Assembly (NCBI GenBank): GCA_027886175.1
Contig: JAJNNQ010000023.1
Location: forward strand, 11,593,501-11,657,500
Source: Phylloscopus collybita
Lineage: Eukaryota > Chordata > Aves > Passeriformes > Phylloscopidae
DNA: 64,000 bases
Direction of reading: 5' to 3'
Numbering within the stretch: the first letter of the stretch is position 1; every line of letters begins with the position of its first letter. This document shows, piece after piece, positions 22,431 through 35,344 of the stretch. Both the position numbers and the translations under genes were made by a program. The notes below the pieces were generated by a model. That model was not told where the DNA came from and did no database searches. It was given only the letters and a program-made list of their open reading frames with translations.

Positions 22431-24394
22431 ATTAATGCCCTTGAAAAGTTGTTCTAATTGTAATTTCTTGGGAGGGAATTCCCTTCTCTTTGACCTGTGC
22501 CTGACAGGCTGGGGAGGGGTCCCATCCATGATGGCACCGTGGGCAAGTCCATAAACTTTGTTTATTTCTTCACCATTTGCCATCGCTGCCTGTAACTCTG
22601 GTGGGAAAAGGAAGGGAAGCAAACGTGCCAGGCTCCACCAATTCTACCTTCATAAAACAGCACCTGGAGCTTCGAATCCAGGTGGGAGCCTCATAAGAAG
22701 TGATCTGGTGGGTCCTTCAGCAGGACTGTGGAAGGTTCCCTCTGCTGCCTCCCTCAAGGCCCACGCAGCCTCCAGCACAGAGCCTCTGCAAAGCCCCAAA
22801 GTCACGTTTTCCACAGGAAGACTCCAGAAAATGTTTTCTGTAGATAAAACCACTTATTTTCATTATGGCTCTCGAACTTTTCTTTCTATAATACAATATA
22901 GTGTATTTATTATTAAAAAAAATATAACGAAACCAAAAAATTCAAAACAAAATCCATCCCCAACAGGAAACTCTAAACATTTTGTTCTGAAATAGTCAAA
23001 ACAGAATATTTTGACATTGTCAGAATTTTTCCCCTCAGGTTCTCTTCCAAAACAAAATTCCAGAGGAAAAAAAAACCCAACATAAAATTATATTTAACTT
23101 CCACCTCAGCCTTGCAGATTCCAACAGAATGGTGGATTTTTTTTGCAGGAACTTTTGCAGTCAGCACTTCCACAAAACCATGCAGAACAAATGACCAGGT
23201 ATTTTGGTTTGATAGGTGCTTTTATGGCTTTGTACGTAAATAAGTTGGGTAGTAATTAATCAGATTAGAAACCTTGCTAAAGCCAGTTTGCATTTTAATT
23301 CAGCTCCTGCTGAAGCAGGAAAACAGATGCAGTGGGTGATCAGATTAATATTAATGAGCATAATTACCTCTCTGTTCCAAGGATGGCATCCTGGTAATGG
23401 TAATATCCTTGTTAACCAAGGAAGGTCGTGGAACTGATTTACACTTGTGTGGGGATGCAATGGAATTTACAGAAAATTAATTAAGTGCCGGTGTTGAACT
23501 CCAACATGAAAATGCCCACCTATAATTTTATTTTTTCCTCAGCCAGGAGTGATCCTTGAGGCACTGGTCAGCACCTGCAGGCAGCCCTGGAAGGACCTGC
23601 AAGGTCTGCAAAGCTTTTCCAGGAATGGCTCCATGAGCTGTCTCCTATTATTGCACACTTGTGGGTTGGAAACGGAGCTTTGCCAGAGGCAGGCTCACAA
23701 TATTGCACAAAATTCCACCCAATGAGTGGCAGGCTATAAGAAAAACAATATTGATGTATTTTTCCCCCGATTTGTGGTTTCTTTTGTCCACACAGTGTTT
23801 TTTGTCTTGCAATGACGTCAAAGCAAAAATTCTCTTGCAAAATGACAACTGGAAAATAACCCTGAGAAGATATTGGATTTCCTACCTAGTAATTAACTAA
23901 CTCAGGCTTAATGGAACCTATTATATATTTTACCAAGTCTACAGAAGATTAGTAAAACAAAAAGTATTATTTTTCCCTTGTTTTGATTGCAGTGCTGGAG
24001 GCAGAGGCAGCTTAAGACTTCACAGGGAAGTGTTTTGTATTCCATCAGCTCCAACATCCATCCTCACGGGAGGTGACAATGACCACACCCTGTGTCACAC
24101 AGGGGGGATGCCCAGGGCAGGGACAATGGTGATGACAGGGTTTGGTGACAGGGATCTCCTCCTTCACTTTTTTCTGGGAGGAACGCTCCCGTATTTCGTA
24201 TCTTCCAACTCTCTCCTGAGCACAGACCCTCGGCTGTTTTTCCCATTTTGTGCTTCCCAAAAACAGGCAAAGGGCAAAGCTCTCCCAGCAGTGGTCAGCA
24301 GGGGTTGGGACCTTTGGCCAAGCCCTTTCCCCCCACGTGAGGATGGAGCTGTGGCCACCAGAGCTCAGTAGAAGGTTCAGGTCCCTCTGCAGGG
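22431..24394. other. Unique non-coding sequence, no gene seen
   Basis: The sequence is AT-richer from 22840 to 24000. No exon, RNA gene or mobile element is recognised. CTTCGAATCC near 22669 superficially resembles a tRNA T-arm, but no tRNA can be folded around it. Confidence 0.55.
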
Positions 24395-24454
24395 CGTGGA
24401 ACACTATCATTTGTAGGTTCCTCCCAGCCCACCCCATGACTCCATGGAAAGTAT
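24395..24454 (+). mobile_element. Possible old CR1 3' end
   Basis: ATTTGTAGGTTCCTCCCAGC followed by CCACCCCATGACTCCATGG matches the general shape of a CR1 terminus (AGGT, CCTCCCA, ACCC, CATGATTCCATG) with many changes. It is an uncertain call. Confidence 0.45.
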
Positions 24455-24481
24455 GATGGAAACTGATGGAAACTGATGGAA
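24455..24481. repeat. 10-bp tandem repeat, three units
   Basis: GATGGAAACT repeats about three times, and a further GATGGAAAC lies at 24492. It adjoins the possible CR1 end at 24395-24454. Confidence 0.85.
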
Positions 24482-27003
24482 CTTGCCCCCTGATGGAAAC
24501 CAGTATCAGTGAGCATTCCAGGATGCTCTGCTTCTGGACAAGGGAGGGCTCCTCCCTGCAAGTGTTGGGTGACAACTTCAAACCTTGGATTTCAAGGGAG
24601 AGGAAATAGAAAGTGTTTCCTCGTGGAGCCTGGCGCTCTCTCTTCAGCAGGCAGGCCTCCCTCTCTAAGGTAATTTTCCATTGTGTAGAATCAAACTTTA
24701 TCTTCAATTCTCCTCCATTCTAATAATGGCGAGGAGGCTCTCCGAGTGTGGCTTCCCAAGTGATTCATTCACTTAAGGCCATTGATTGGGACTTCACACC
24801 CCTTCAAAGGCAGGCAGCAATTTGGCTTTTTAACACGTCAGAGATAACAGCTCTTTTGCATTGGGATGAGCTCATTATGGGCTGTAGGACTGGGACTCTT
24901 TTCTGCTGATAGCAATGAAGAGATGAGGCAAAGTAAATGGGTTGGGGCAGAACTCATTAACTGTCAGAACAATGGGCTCTCCCAGCCTTTAACTCCTTAG
25001 ATTCATCTGGATCTTTCCATCTCCGCATCCTCCAGCCTCTGGAGACTGACACAACAATGGGCTGAAGGCGGCAAGCAAAGCCAGGCAATTATTTCACTTC
25101 AGTAGGAATTTAATGAAATTGTCCTGGTTGGAGGCAGATAAAGGCTCCAGGAGTAAATTGGGTGGCTGAGGCTCTGACGTGAGAGACCAAAACGGGAGAA
25201 GATCAGTGAGTGGCTGCTCCCCTCTGGGGGCTGGCACTGGTTTTAGGAGGAGCCCAAAATTCAAACACTGACACAGCTTGAAGGGTCTGTCAGCAGCAAC
25301 CGACAGGTGCTTGGGGTGCCCACGATTCAGCACCTAAATAGAGACTTAGACAATTGTCTGGGCCTCACATTCAGCTGGTGCAGGTTCTTTTAATGTCTCC
25401 TGGGTTGCTTTGCATGTCTGACAGGCCCTGTTTTTTTCTGTTGGCCCTGCAAGTGCAAAAAGGCTGCTGCAATAGCCAGGTTTTTTCTCTTCTGAGGTTT
25501 ACTTTATCATCTTTGTCTCATTACTCCTGGAGGGCTGCCCATCATTTCTTATAGGGTCTTTATTCAGTAGATGAAAGGAGAAGGGTGTGGGACGGGAAGG
25601 GAAAGAAAGGGAAAGAACCTTTTCTAGAAAAAAAAAGAGAAAATAATTCATTGAACTGCACAGTTTTATTATTTATGCAGCATACTTGGGAATACTAACA
25701 TGTGAGCTGAGAAGAGAGAGAAATGAAAATAGAGATGTCTCTGCTGTCAAGGGGAAAAATCCCTCAGCAGCTCATTTCTTTCCTCTGCCGTGGCTCAGGG
25801 AGGAGGATGCCCAGAAGAGCAGAGCCAGATTAGCAAATCCAGGCCGAGGGGGTGGTGGCATTGGCTGTGCTATGGCTGTCCCTGCTGCTGCAGGGCAGGG
25901 ATGGTGTGGCACAGGTGGCAGACATGGGCACAGCTCCACCCAGCTCGTCCTTGCCCAGTGGGAGCTTCTGCCCAGCTGAAATACCAGCTTTGCCTTCCCA
26001 GAGCTTTCTCCTGGTGTAACTCTCCGATTCTCTCTCGTGCCAAGCAGAGCCATTAACAATGAACGTATCTGTCAGGGCAGAGTTTCAGGTCCCCTTTCAT
26101 GGACACACCCCCTGAGTTCCCACACTGCCAGAGCTCCCCTGGCCCAGGCTGCCTTGCACCTCAGATTTTGCTGTATCTGAAGCTGCCCTGGGCAAAGCCA
26201 GCCCAGCCCTGAGACCTGGGGAAACACCTCCAACTTTTATCAATTTAATCACAGTGTTGACCACAGCAACTTTCCAAGGGTTTTTACACTCCTGTCTGAG
26301 CCTGACCTTTCCCCCCTTTTTTTATTTTTCTGTTCTCCCTGCAGTTAATAAGGATTTTTTTTTTTCTTTTTTCCTTAATAACTTAGCTGAGGTCCCATGG
26401 ACAGAAGAATTTTGTCCTTTCTGCAATTGCAGCCTGTACTTACCTGCACTTGGAGGTTACCAGGGGGGTCTCCACTGAGGGAAGGGCAGATGATGAAGAC
26501 CTGCAAACCTTGAATGTTGAGTGAACAGTTGTGTCCTTCACAGAGAATGAAATCCACAATTTTGCTGTCTTTAGGATCCTCTCCCATCTTTACTTGTTGA
26601 AATGCACACCTGAATCCCAGCACTGGGAACGCTCACACCCCAGGCAGAGATCTGGAAGAGGACACACTCTGGAGGTGTTTGAGGGATGGCTTTGACCTGG
26701 GAATAACACCCACCCTTCTGCTGGGATCAAGGACAAGCAGGGCTGATGATGCCCCCAAACCCCACAGCCCCAGCTGCAGGTTGCACACACAGCCCAGCTA
26801 AGAGGGGATTTTTTTTCTCTCTCTGTTGTTTCTTGCAGGTGAATTCCTCAGCCATCTGCAGAGAATTTTCCCTTCATGGCCAGGAGCACATGGCCCAAGG
26901 CTTGCTGGGGGTGTGGGTTTAACTCCCTTTCCTCCCCCAGGCTGAACAAAGCCTTTGATTGAGAGATCAGCTCTGGGCTTTGCAAGAGAAGTGAGCTTGG
27001 GCT

Positions 27004-27033
27004 GTGAGTGTGAGTGAGTGTGTGTGTGTGTGT
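27004..27033. repeat. (GT)n microsatellite, imperfect
   Basis: GTGAGTGTGAGTGAGTG followed by about seven GT units. Confidence 0.95.
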
Positions 27034-29421
27034 ATTTTCCTTTTCTTTCCATCATACTAATGAAATTTGCAGACACGGAGAGGAAACTGAGAGTTATTTA
27101 TAGGAGTGAGAGGAATGTGAGGCCTAATTGTGCTTAGTCTATTGCTGAGTATGTAATCTGTTTGCTATTACCCTTCCCAGTCCTGCACACAGGTCCTGGG
27201 GGGGTTAAGTGGAACACAGACATCTGATGAAGAGAAAGTATCAGGTGGAGGTGTTTGCAGGCTTTAAGAACCAGTGAGACAAGGAGGCAGAGGCATTTTT
27301 AGGGTTAATTAAATTGGGAAATTAGGATTTATTAAAATGCTGGGGTTTTTTTCCTAATTACCTGTTCCCAGTTTCAAGGTTTCTGTGTCCCTGTCCATGA
27401 TGTGCTGGGGTTGCCTGGTGTGGCTGCCTGCACAGGGTGAGGAGGGTTTGGGAGCTGTGGCTTTGGCCTCCCCTCCTTTGCCTCGCTCACCAATCATCCA
27501 GGCTCTGAAAGGCAGATGATAAAGGGCTGGAATGCTCTGTAGAAACAGAACTGGTGAATCCTTGCACTTTTCCACTCTGTTTTACACAGAGGCCTCTCCA
27601 GCTCACTGTGGGTTTCTTACCTTCTTTTCCGTTAGAGCCAGGAGTAAACGCTCGAGAGATGCAATGCATGTTTGGACTCAGATGTTTGTTGGTTCCTGTC
27701 TCACAAGCTGTGAGTTGTAGCTAACAAAGTAGAAAATGCATCTATCTCTCTACAAGGCCTTTTAAGCACAAACATTTCCAATTAAGAAATGACATTGAAT
27801 TATTTCTCCTTTTACCCCAATACCCAACCACCCCTGGCCCCCAGTGCGGATTTTTCTGCCCAATTACAAAACACCCCCCAGAGCCACGGAGAAGGAGGGG
27901 AACAAGAAGGGCTCAGCCTCTGCCCTAAACCCTCCACCTTGCTTTATATCTATATTAGTGCATTCTAAACCCTGAAACTCTGAGTTTGTCACCCTGTGAT
28001 GTCACACACTTCTATCCAAACCCCACACCCACAATCCCAGTGCTGTCACTCAATTTTGGGAGCTGTTCCACGGTCTCAGATCAGATTCAGTGTTTGCTTG
28101 GGGGTCAGTGCCTGTCAGCACAGAAAGCCCAAAATTCTCAGTGCCCAGGGCTCCAACAGCTCACCCCCAAGCCCAGGGCAGCCCTGCTGCCTCCTTCCCA
28201 CTGCATCAGGAGCCACTCTGCTGCCCACGGGCACCCTCCGTGTGTCCTCCCCTGTCCCAGGCAGGGGGGACAAATGGGGCCAGGACCCCTCTGTGAGGCA
28301 GCCCCAGGGTAAAGCTGAGCCTAGAGCTGGGCTGAGCATGGGGACCTGAGCTGTTGAGCTGAGCCTCATTCCTCATGGAAAAAAGAGGAAAAAGTCACAA
28401 GTGCAAGCTGATCCAGCTGCTAATACCTCCCAGTAGGAGTGGAGCACTCCACAGCTCGGGAGTGAGCTGCTCTCTGCTGCTTCTCACTGTCCACTCGTGC
28501 TGCAATGTTCCATCCCTACAGGTTTTGAGAGGCTCTGAGGGATCCTGTCACCTCTCCTGGGTCAAGGTTCCTCAGCTTTCCAGACAAACACTTTTCCCGG
28601 GATGTTTTGCCAAATGCCATGGTGACTCACCCTTGTCACTCCTCTTCGCTGGGACAGCAACCCTGAGAGGAAAAAACAAATGGCATTTACTGCCATGCCC
28701 AAAATGGGCTTTGACACTACCAGCAGGATTTGGAAAGACAGAAATGGAGGAGTCATTATGGAGTGCATTGCAATTAAGAGACATCCCTCAGGATCCTCCT
28801 CCAGAGGAGGGCTGGCTCCACCCAGGCTGCCTGCCCTGCATGGGATGGATGTAAAGCTGCTGGAGAGCTGCGAGGGATGCAGGATTCTGCTTCCAGCTGG
28901 GCTCACCAACCAGTCTGCCCCTTCCCAAAAGGATTCTGAGGCAATCAGTGGCAGCAAATCCAAGGCAGGAGTGAAGAACTGGAATAGTTTTGATTCTCTT
29001 TGGCTGGTGAGCCCCCAGCCCGGCCAGCACGTACTCAGGGCTGGGACCACCCCCTGCCATCTTCCCTGCAAGCAAATACGAAAGAAGAAGTAAAAAGGCT
29101 CGAGATATACAGGGGCAGGTGCCATTTTGGGCTGAGCCACTGAGAGAAGTCCCCTGTGCATCCCCCTGGGAATGATCCTTCTCCAGCTTGCTGGCATTTC
29201 CCTTTCCAGCCAGCCCTGCTCCTAACTCTCAAATAAACTGACTTTAATCAGTGGGAGAATGAAGAGCTCTCCTGGTTACCACGTTTCTGTCGGGCCACCA
29301 AAGAAACACTGATATAGGGTGTGACATTTGGGGTTTTTTGTAGGATAGACAGGAGGAAATGCCAGGCAGGTGATCTGCAGCCAGGCCCACGAGCCCTTCT
29401 CCACAGAGAGTAAAGCACAGG

Positions 29422-29473
29422 ATGTCAGCTGGCCACTGGCCAGTTATTTGGCCACTGACCAACTGGCTGACAT
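29422..29473. repeat. Compound inverted repeat with TGGCCACTG duplication
   Basis: ATGTCAGC at 29422 pairs perfectly with GCTGACAT at 29466-29473. Inside, TGGCCACTG occurs twice as a direct repeat, and TGGCCA is itself a palindrome. Several alternative hairpins are therefore possible. Confidence 0.7.
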
Positions 29474-30021
29474 TCCTGCCTTCCATGCTTTCCTCCTGGA
29501 CCCGATGGGAGGGGGTTTTACAGCAGCAGTGAGTTTATTCCTGGGGTAAACAGCAGAAATTGGAGGGTAATTGCAGCAGGGAGTTGGCTTCCCGTTCCAG
29601 CGCGAGGAACCCGCTGGGTGCCAACTGGATGTCAGCCCTCTCCATGTGAGGCCAGTTGGCAGCTGCTCTGATTTGTCCCTCTCAGGGCTTGCAGAGGGAT
29701 GTTGGGAAGTGTGGGAATGGGGATGCCATCAGTCCATCCCTCAGCAGGGCGAGGTGCAGGCCCAGCAGCGCGGGGATGCTGCAGGCAGCACGCGGCACGG
29801 GCAGGGTGAGCTGTGCTGGGAGGCAGAGAACCAGCAGGTTCAGAAGGGTAAAACTGCAGCAACATCTCTCCCTTGCAGAAACAACATCTTCAATGGGATT
29901 TCAGCTGCACATGACAGGAAAAAAAGACAAGTCTGAGCAGAAGTTCTGCCTGGTCAATCTGCTCGGTATCGTGCTCTGAATTGGCTCAGGGAGAGCTGAC
30001 AAGAAGCTTTTGTTTTATTTC

Positions 30022-30081
30022 TCGTTTTTTGTGGTGGGGTTGGTTTTTGTTTGTTTGTTTTTTGGTTTTTGGGGTTTTTTT
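30022..30081. repeat. G/T-only low-complexity tract
   Basis: The plus strand contains only G and T for about 60 bases, with GTTT units and a GGGG. Confidence 0.9.
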
Positions 30082-31889
30082 GCAATCAGTTATAATTCAA
30101 ATTCTTTTAGCTGTCTTCTGCTGCTAACAAGGGCTCTGCAGTGCCAGGTCGGTGTGTTTGTGTCATTATTTCAGCATTGTTTGGATGTGGGTGTGATGTC
30201 AAAGGCTGTCTGTCCCTGGCTGCCTGAAATCCCAGGCCAGGTTATGGCTGCTCACAGCTACAAACATGCAGGCTTTGAACTTCTGCTTGCTGGCTTTCCC
30301 AGCATCCTTCCTATTAATTAGCCCTCAGGAATTAATAATTCAGAAGTCTTTCCTCCTGCTCCAGCATTCTGACAACGGTGAGCGTGGCTGTGCTGTTGTA
30401 GATCACAATGGTGAAATAGTCACTATTTAATATCCTTGTTCTCTCCCAGCACTGAGGCAGAGGCATCCCAGGCTCCCAGCATCTGCTTTAGAACTCAGCT
30501 CAGCCAACATCTCCCTGCTTTGGGTGCCTGAGCTCAGAGGTGGCTCACGAGGTTTGTCCCCATTGTGGAAAATCAGTTCCCTCTCATTTCCATCCACTGC
30601 TGAAAGTCTGCAGGATAAATGGGAATGAGGATAAATGCAGGGTTGGGTTTGCATTTGCTTTCTGCTCACTCTGTACCCTGGCTTGGCCACACTCACACCA
30701 GAAGACACAAGTCCCACCAGCACATGGAGGGAATGGTGATGAAGGAAGGCCCTGTAAGGACCAAACAAGAAGAAAATCTCCAGGATATCTGTCAGCTGAT
30801 GGACATCTGGGAAAAGGGATGCAAACACAGCACTGGGATTGAGGGATGGGTGACCAGCCACACACTCAGCTCCCCACACAGACCTCCCCAGTGGGTGAGT
30901 AAATCCCAGGGAGGACCAAGAACCTCCTCCAGGACAGAAAAGCAACCCCATTCCTTCCATGGACACTGGGAATGCTCTGTTATGGCACGTGCAGGAGCCC
31001 TGCCCTGAGAAATGCCCAGGCTGTTCCAAGAACATCCATGAAAACAGCAACAACAGCAAAAAATGATGGAGCAAACACAAAGCAAAGGTCAGAGGCTGCA
31101 GCTGAGAGGAGGCTTTGCTGTCCCTAAATCCACTCAGGAAGAGCTTCTTGGCAAACTCCTCCCAGTGCTTTAGGTCCTGCCTCGTCTCCTTTGGCTGCTG
31201 GGTGAGAAATGTTAATTTTCCACGGGTTTATTCTGTCCACAGCTATGGATATTCACAATATATTGACAGCATGGAAAGAAAAAGGAGTTTGTTTAGTTAG
31301 AAAGTATCAAAATAAAAAGCGTCCCTTTGTTTAAGATGAGGCACCTAAACCGTAATCAACAACTTCTCTTGAGTCAGAAACCATGAATCATCCTCTGAAA
31401 TCAGATTGCATTCAAGATTAGTTTCTCATGGTATTGCTGAGGAATTTCAGATATTTCCATTGGGAATAGAGTTATTTCTTTAATCACCCCAAGGTTAGTT
31501 TGTTCAGTCCTAATTTTTTCTTGCATAGTGAAGGTTGCCCAAAGGTAAGGAATGCTCTGATCTAAAAGTGGAGTGGAAAAAATAAAAATTGTGAGATCAG
31601 GACAAGATTTAGAGACCAAAGTGAAGTGGAGACACAAATTGGACTATTTTATCCTGGCAGAAAGTTCATAAAGGCCTATGACCATCCTGTTAAATACTAC
31701 ACAAAAACAGATCAAGTCACTGATAGAAGCTTTCTCCAGCCAGCAGCAAATGAAGCAACAGAGATATGGATTTGAACATGGGTTTCATGAGTTTTCTCTG
31801 TCATCAGGGAGAGTAATAAGTGTCAGGAGAGTTGGGATGGATGTCAATAAAGATTCTCCCTCAGAGAGGGCTGGGCAGTGCTCAGGCCC

Positions 31890-32042
31890 CCCTGGGAATG
31901 GGCACGGCCCCGAGGCTGCCGGAGCTCCAGGAGGGTTTGGACAGCACTGCCAGGGTGGGATTGATGGGGTGTCTGTGCAGGGCCACGGCTGGATCAACGA
32001 TCCTTGTGGGTCCTCCCAGCTCAGGACAGTCCATGATTCTCT
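31890..32042 (+). mobile_element. CR1 LINE 3' end, plus strand
   Basis: GAGGGTTTGGACAGCACTGC, GGGGTGTCTGTGCAGGGCCA, then GATCCTTGTGGGTCCTCCCA and CCATGATTCTCTG are the successive blocks of the second CR1 3' end type, here with a nearly intact end. It is a fuller relative of 8150-8242. Confidence 0.85.
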
Positions 32043-32178
32043 GTTGTTTCTGTGTCACCTCTTTGCTCTATGACACAGCAGCCAGGACCCAGCTCCTCCT
32101 GCGCTCCCATCCCACCCAGCAGAGCCGTGCCCCAGCATCCCCGCTCTGCCCGTGGCTGCAGGGAATGGCAGGAGCATC

Positions 32179-32219
32179 CAGAGGGTGATTCACCCCATCC
32201 GGGCATGAATCACCCTCTG
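32179..32219. repeat. Perfect 14-bp inverted repeat (hairpin)
   Basis: CAGAGGGTGATTCA at 32179-32192 and TGAATCACCCTCTG at 32206-32219 are exact reverse complements, separated by 13 bases. The hairpin lies about 135 bp downstream of a CR1 end. No open frame ends here and no T run follows, so it is not read as a terminator. Confidence 0.95.
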
Positions 32220-35200
32220 ACACAGCCAGCTCCCACCACCAGTGACTCCAGAGGCTTTGCAGTGGGCTTTAAATAGATGTTTCACTTTAAATTGATGAAC
32301 TTGGGTGAAATCAGCCCCACCCCAGTGGGGTTTTCTGTCCCGGATCCATTAAGCACATCCCATCACCACTTTCTTTGGGAATACCCTTCAAGTCATGACG
32401 TGTATTTAGGCAAAATCTTCCCTGCTGCTGGGATGATGGTGGGAATTTTCTCAAGTGTAATTTTTTGGGTTAAATCAAGCCTTTGGCCAATCTCACTGAA
32501 TCAGCAGCTCTGAGCAGCAGCAGAAAGTGGAGCTCCAAGTGCAGGGGTAGAAGTTTTGATGCAGAGGGTGAATAATACATGGAAGTGAAAAGTATCCTGC
32601 TATTTTCACCTCCTGCTTTTCAAAGGGAGAGAAGGAGATGGAGGCAAGGCGCTCGCTGAAAATCCTGAGTTAGATTTTTAATAACACAGATTTCTCCCCC
32701 ACTTTTCTCCCCTCCTTTCCCTTCACATAGTGAGAAACTTCCCGAGGTTGCCAATGGCACTAAAACAGCCCGTCCACTTTCAGAATTTCAGTCACCTCTT
32801 AAACACTTAGAGGCTGAATTGAGTGAAAACCCGTTTTCAGAAGAGTTTCCAAGGAAGTAGAAAGTTTCCACACCCTGAATCTTGCACTCAAAGAAGTGGA
32901 AACTGGCTGGTGGCTGCCAGAAGTCTGAATAGTTGTATCATGGGCTGCTGAATGCTTTATTCTGTCATAAAAGACACGAACATGCTTGGTGCTCCACTAA
33001 AACACACAAATACCCTTTGAGAAGTGTAGCTGCACAATATATGACTTGTGAATTCTTCTCTCCTTGCATTTTCTTGGCATAACGTTGTTTTTCAGCTGCC
33101 TCATACCAAATAAATTCTGATGAAATTGCACAGCTTGTGTTTTGCAAAATTCAAGCGTTGCGATCACTGCGAGAAAAAGAGAGAGGAATGTGCCTGGAAC
33201 TGAAGACACCTGGATGAGAAAATCTGTAGCCCCAACTGCTTGGGAATGACTAATCCGGGACCACATGCTATGTGAACTTTTACAGATCTTCCCTATTTAT
33301 GGCTTATATGTAGAGCCTGGAACTCCACAGAGTGCTACAAAGCAAAATAAATGATCAACAAGACACTGTTGAGACTCTGCACTGGAGATCACAGATCTGG
33401 AGGCTCAGAATTCAAATAAATTTGGGGCATTTTAGGGGTGCTGAACCTTCTCACTCTGCTGTGAGGAGCATGAGATGTCTGCCCAACTTTTCCTCATTCC
33501 TCCATGTGGGAGGACCCAACTGGGGAACCAGCAGTGACCATTTGGAGGATTAACTCCCCAACAGGCAGAGCTGTTCATCTCTGGGTAGGTTTTATTACTG
33601 ATAGGGTCTCTTTTCCCAGCTTGCAGCTCAAAGGGGGTTTGAGTAGCAAATGTTGGCAAAAGGTATTTTTCGGCTGGAGGTCCATGGTGAAAGGACACTG
33701 GGGAGCTCAGGGATGGATTCAGTTTTCTGCAATTCCATAAGACCTGACCACACCAAAAAGGAACTGCACAATCAACAAAATTCAGAGTTGAAAAAGCCTT
33801 TCCTTGCTGTTCACCCTTTCTACTTTGAGCAAGAAGATCTGCTGCTTACAATATTCCAATTAGCTGCTGCTTTAATGCAAGGGTAAAGGTAGTAAAGGAA
33901 AAGACAACATCGAATTTTAAAATTAATCCTCATTCAGTGCTTCAAGTTTATGGAGAAAACTCTGGACTTAGAGGTTCTGGATGGGATATTGTGGTGTTCC
34001 CACTGTTTGACCCTGCTTGATGATCCTGCATTTATATAATAACATAAAACTACATTTATCAACCTATTCAGCCACCTTCTGTCAAGGATTTTATTTAATT
34101 TCCAGTTAGGGAAGAGTGTAAATAATAACAAAGCTGTCCAAGGCTTGAGAATGAGGTTGCTTAGGGGTGCTGGTTAAAACACTGGAGAGTGTTCCATGAT
34201 ATTTTGGGATTCCTCTGTGCTCAATCCTGGTATTTGCTGCCAGTGTCAGGCTTAGTCTTGTTATCATTTTGGTACAACACAGTAAAGTTGAATTAAATTA
34301 TTGTAATTAAATGGTTGCTATATAAAAGCTCTTTGCTTTCCATTGCCTTTCATATTATACAATAGAAAGCAGTTATTATATAAAGCAACCAATCAAAGAA
34401 AATAAATCCCCTTTCCAGAAAATCCTTCTCCTTCTAAAGTGTGATCAAATGCTAAAAGCTTTTGTAATGAGCAAATAAAGTTTGTGAATAAGATTTATTT
34501 CTCTACAAGCTAACTTATTTTCCATTTCAGCCCAGAAAAAGAAATCATCACCTTTTCCTGTGGATAAATTTCAGGATCAAAATGCCAAGTCATGGGTGGG
34601 TTAGGAAAATCTTGTTTGTAATCAAAGGTTTGGCCAACTTCCTACATTTTTTACATTTTAATTATACACTGCATTGGCATCCTGCTATAAAGACATTACT
34701 TTCTGGAAACTCCCAACTATTTACATGACTAAGAATTTAATTGAATCAAGAATTTTTGCTCTTTCTTCTCTCTCTCTCTTTTGGTTTTTTATTTTAAAAA
34801 AGAGCCATCATTCCCATTCCTTGCTGTGGAAAACATTCCTTCACTCCTGTTGGATTTTGGTAGCAAACACAAACAAGACTTTTGTCCTCAAGCAGCATTT
34901 CAGACACGTGGTCTGATGTCTCAGGATTTGTCTTTCAAGGAAATGGTAATTACTGCTGCCAAATGAAGTTAAGAATTCCTATAAACTCCATGTAGGTGTC
35001 CAAGTTGTGAGGTTTTCCATGGGCTGGAAGTGCTCAAATGCAGTTTGGTACCTTCTTAGGAGCATCAATCTCCTCTAATCCTGCACGTCTGAACTGGGAA
35101 TTAGCTCAGTTTAATGAATTCATTGGGGAAAAATGATCTCAGATCACCTTTCCCAAGAGGCCATGGGGAAGGAAAAAGAAGAAATGAATCTAATTTTGGT

Positions 35201-35344
35201 CCATGAGGAGCATCAGGAAAACCCAGAGTTGTTCTGAGTGAGGCCATGAAGACAAACACGGTGCTTGAGGGCATCCAAAGGGCAGCAGAGCAGGGAGAAG
35301 ATGCTGGATTTTCATTTCTGTGCCTCAACACCATCTTCCCTAAG
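32220..35344. other. AT-rich unique non-coding sequence
   Basis: No exon or mobile element is recognised. The part from 33900 to 35000 is the most AT-rich of the window and contains the hairpin at 34312-34391. It could hold conserved non-coding elements, which cannot be judged without alignment. Confidence 0.5.
34312..34391. repeat. 80-nt hairpin of pre-miRNA-like size
   Basis: TGGTTGCT at the left pairs with AGCAACCA at the right. ATATAA faces TTATATA with one bulge. Further in, GCTTTCCATTG pairs with CAATAGAAAGC with one mismatch, leaving a 14-base loop. An asymmetric internal bulge separates the two stems. The shape is compatible with an old inverted-repeat (MITE-like) relic or a small-RNA hairpin. 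I do not recognise any known miRNA. Confidence 0.6.

Larger units (their letters stand above)
24482..31879. other. Unique non-coding sequence, no gene seen
   Basis: No gene is supported over this long stretch. It includes a GT dinucleotide run (27004-27033), a G/T tract (30022-30081), a compound inverted repeat (29422-29473) and a small CpG-rich patch at about 29595-29800. Minus-strand open frames of 211 and 217 codons at 28562-29197 and 30427-31080 lack motifs and overlap other frames. Confidence 0.5.

Noticed and set aside
22650..22700. CTTCGAATCC resembling a tRNA T-arm (B box)
   Set aside because: No A box, anticodon arm or acceptor stem can be placed at tRNA spacing around it.
24045..24707. 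220-codon minus-strand open frame
   Set aside because: It runs through a possible CR1 remnant and a 10-bp tandem repeat and shows no domain.
28562..31080. Two minus-strand open frames of 211 and 217 codons
   Set aside because: They are unrelated, lack motifs and are covered by other open frames on the opposite strand.
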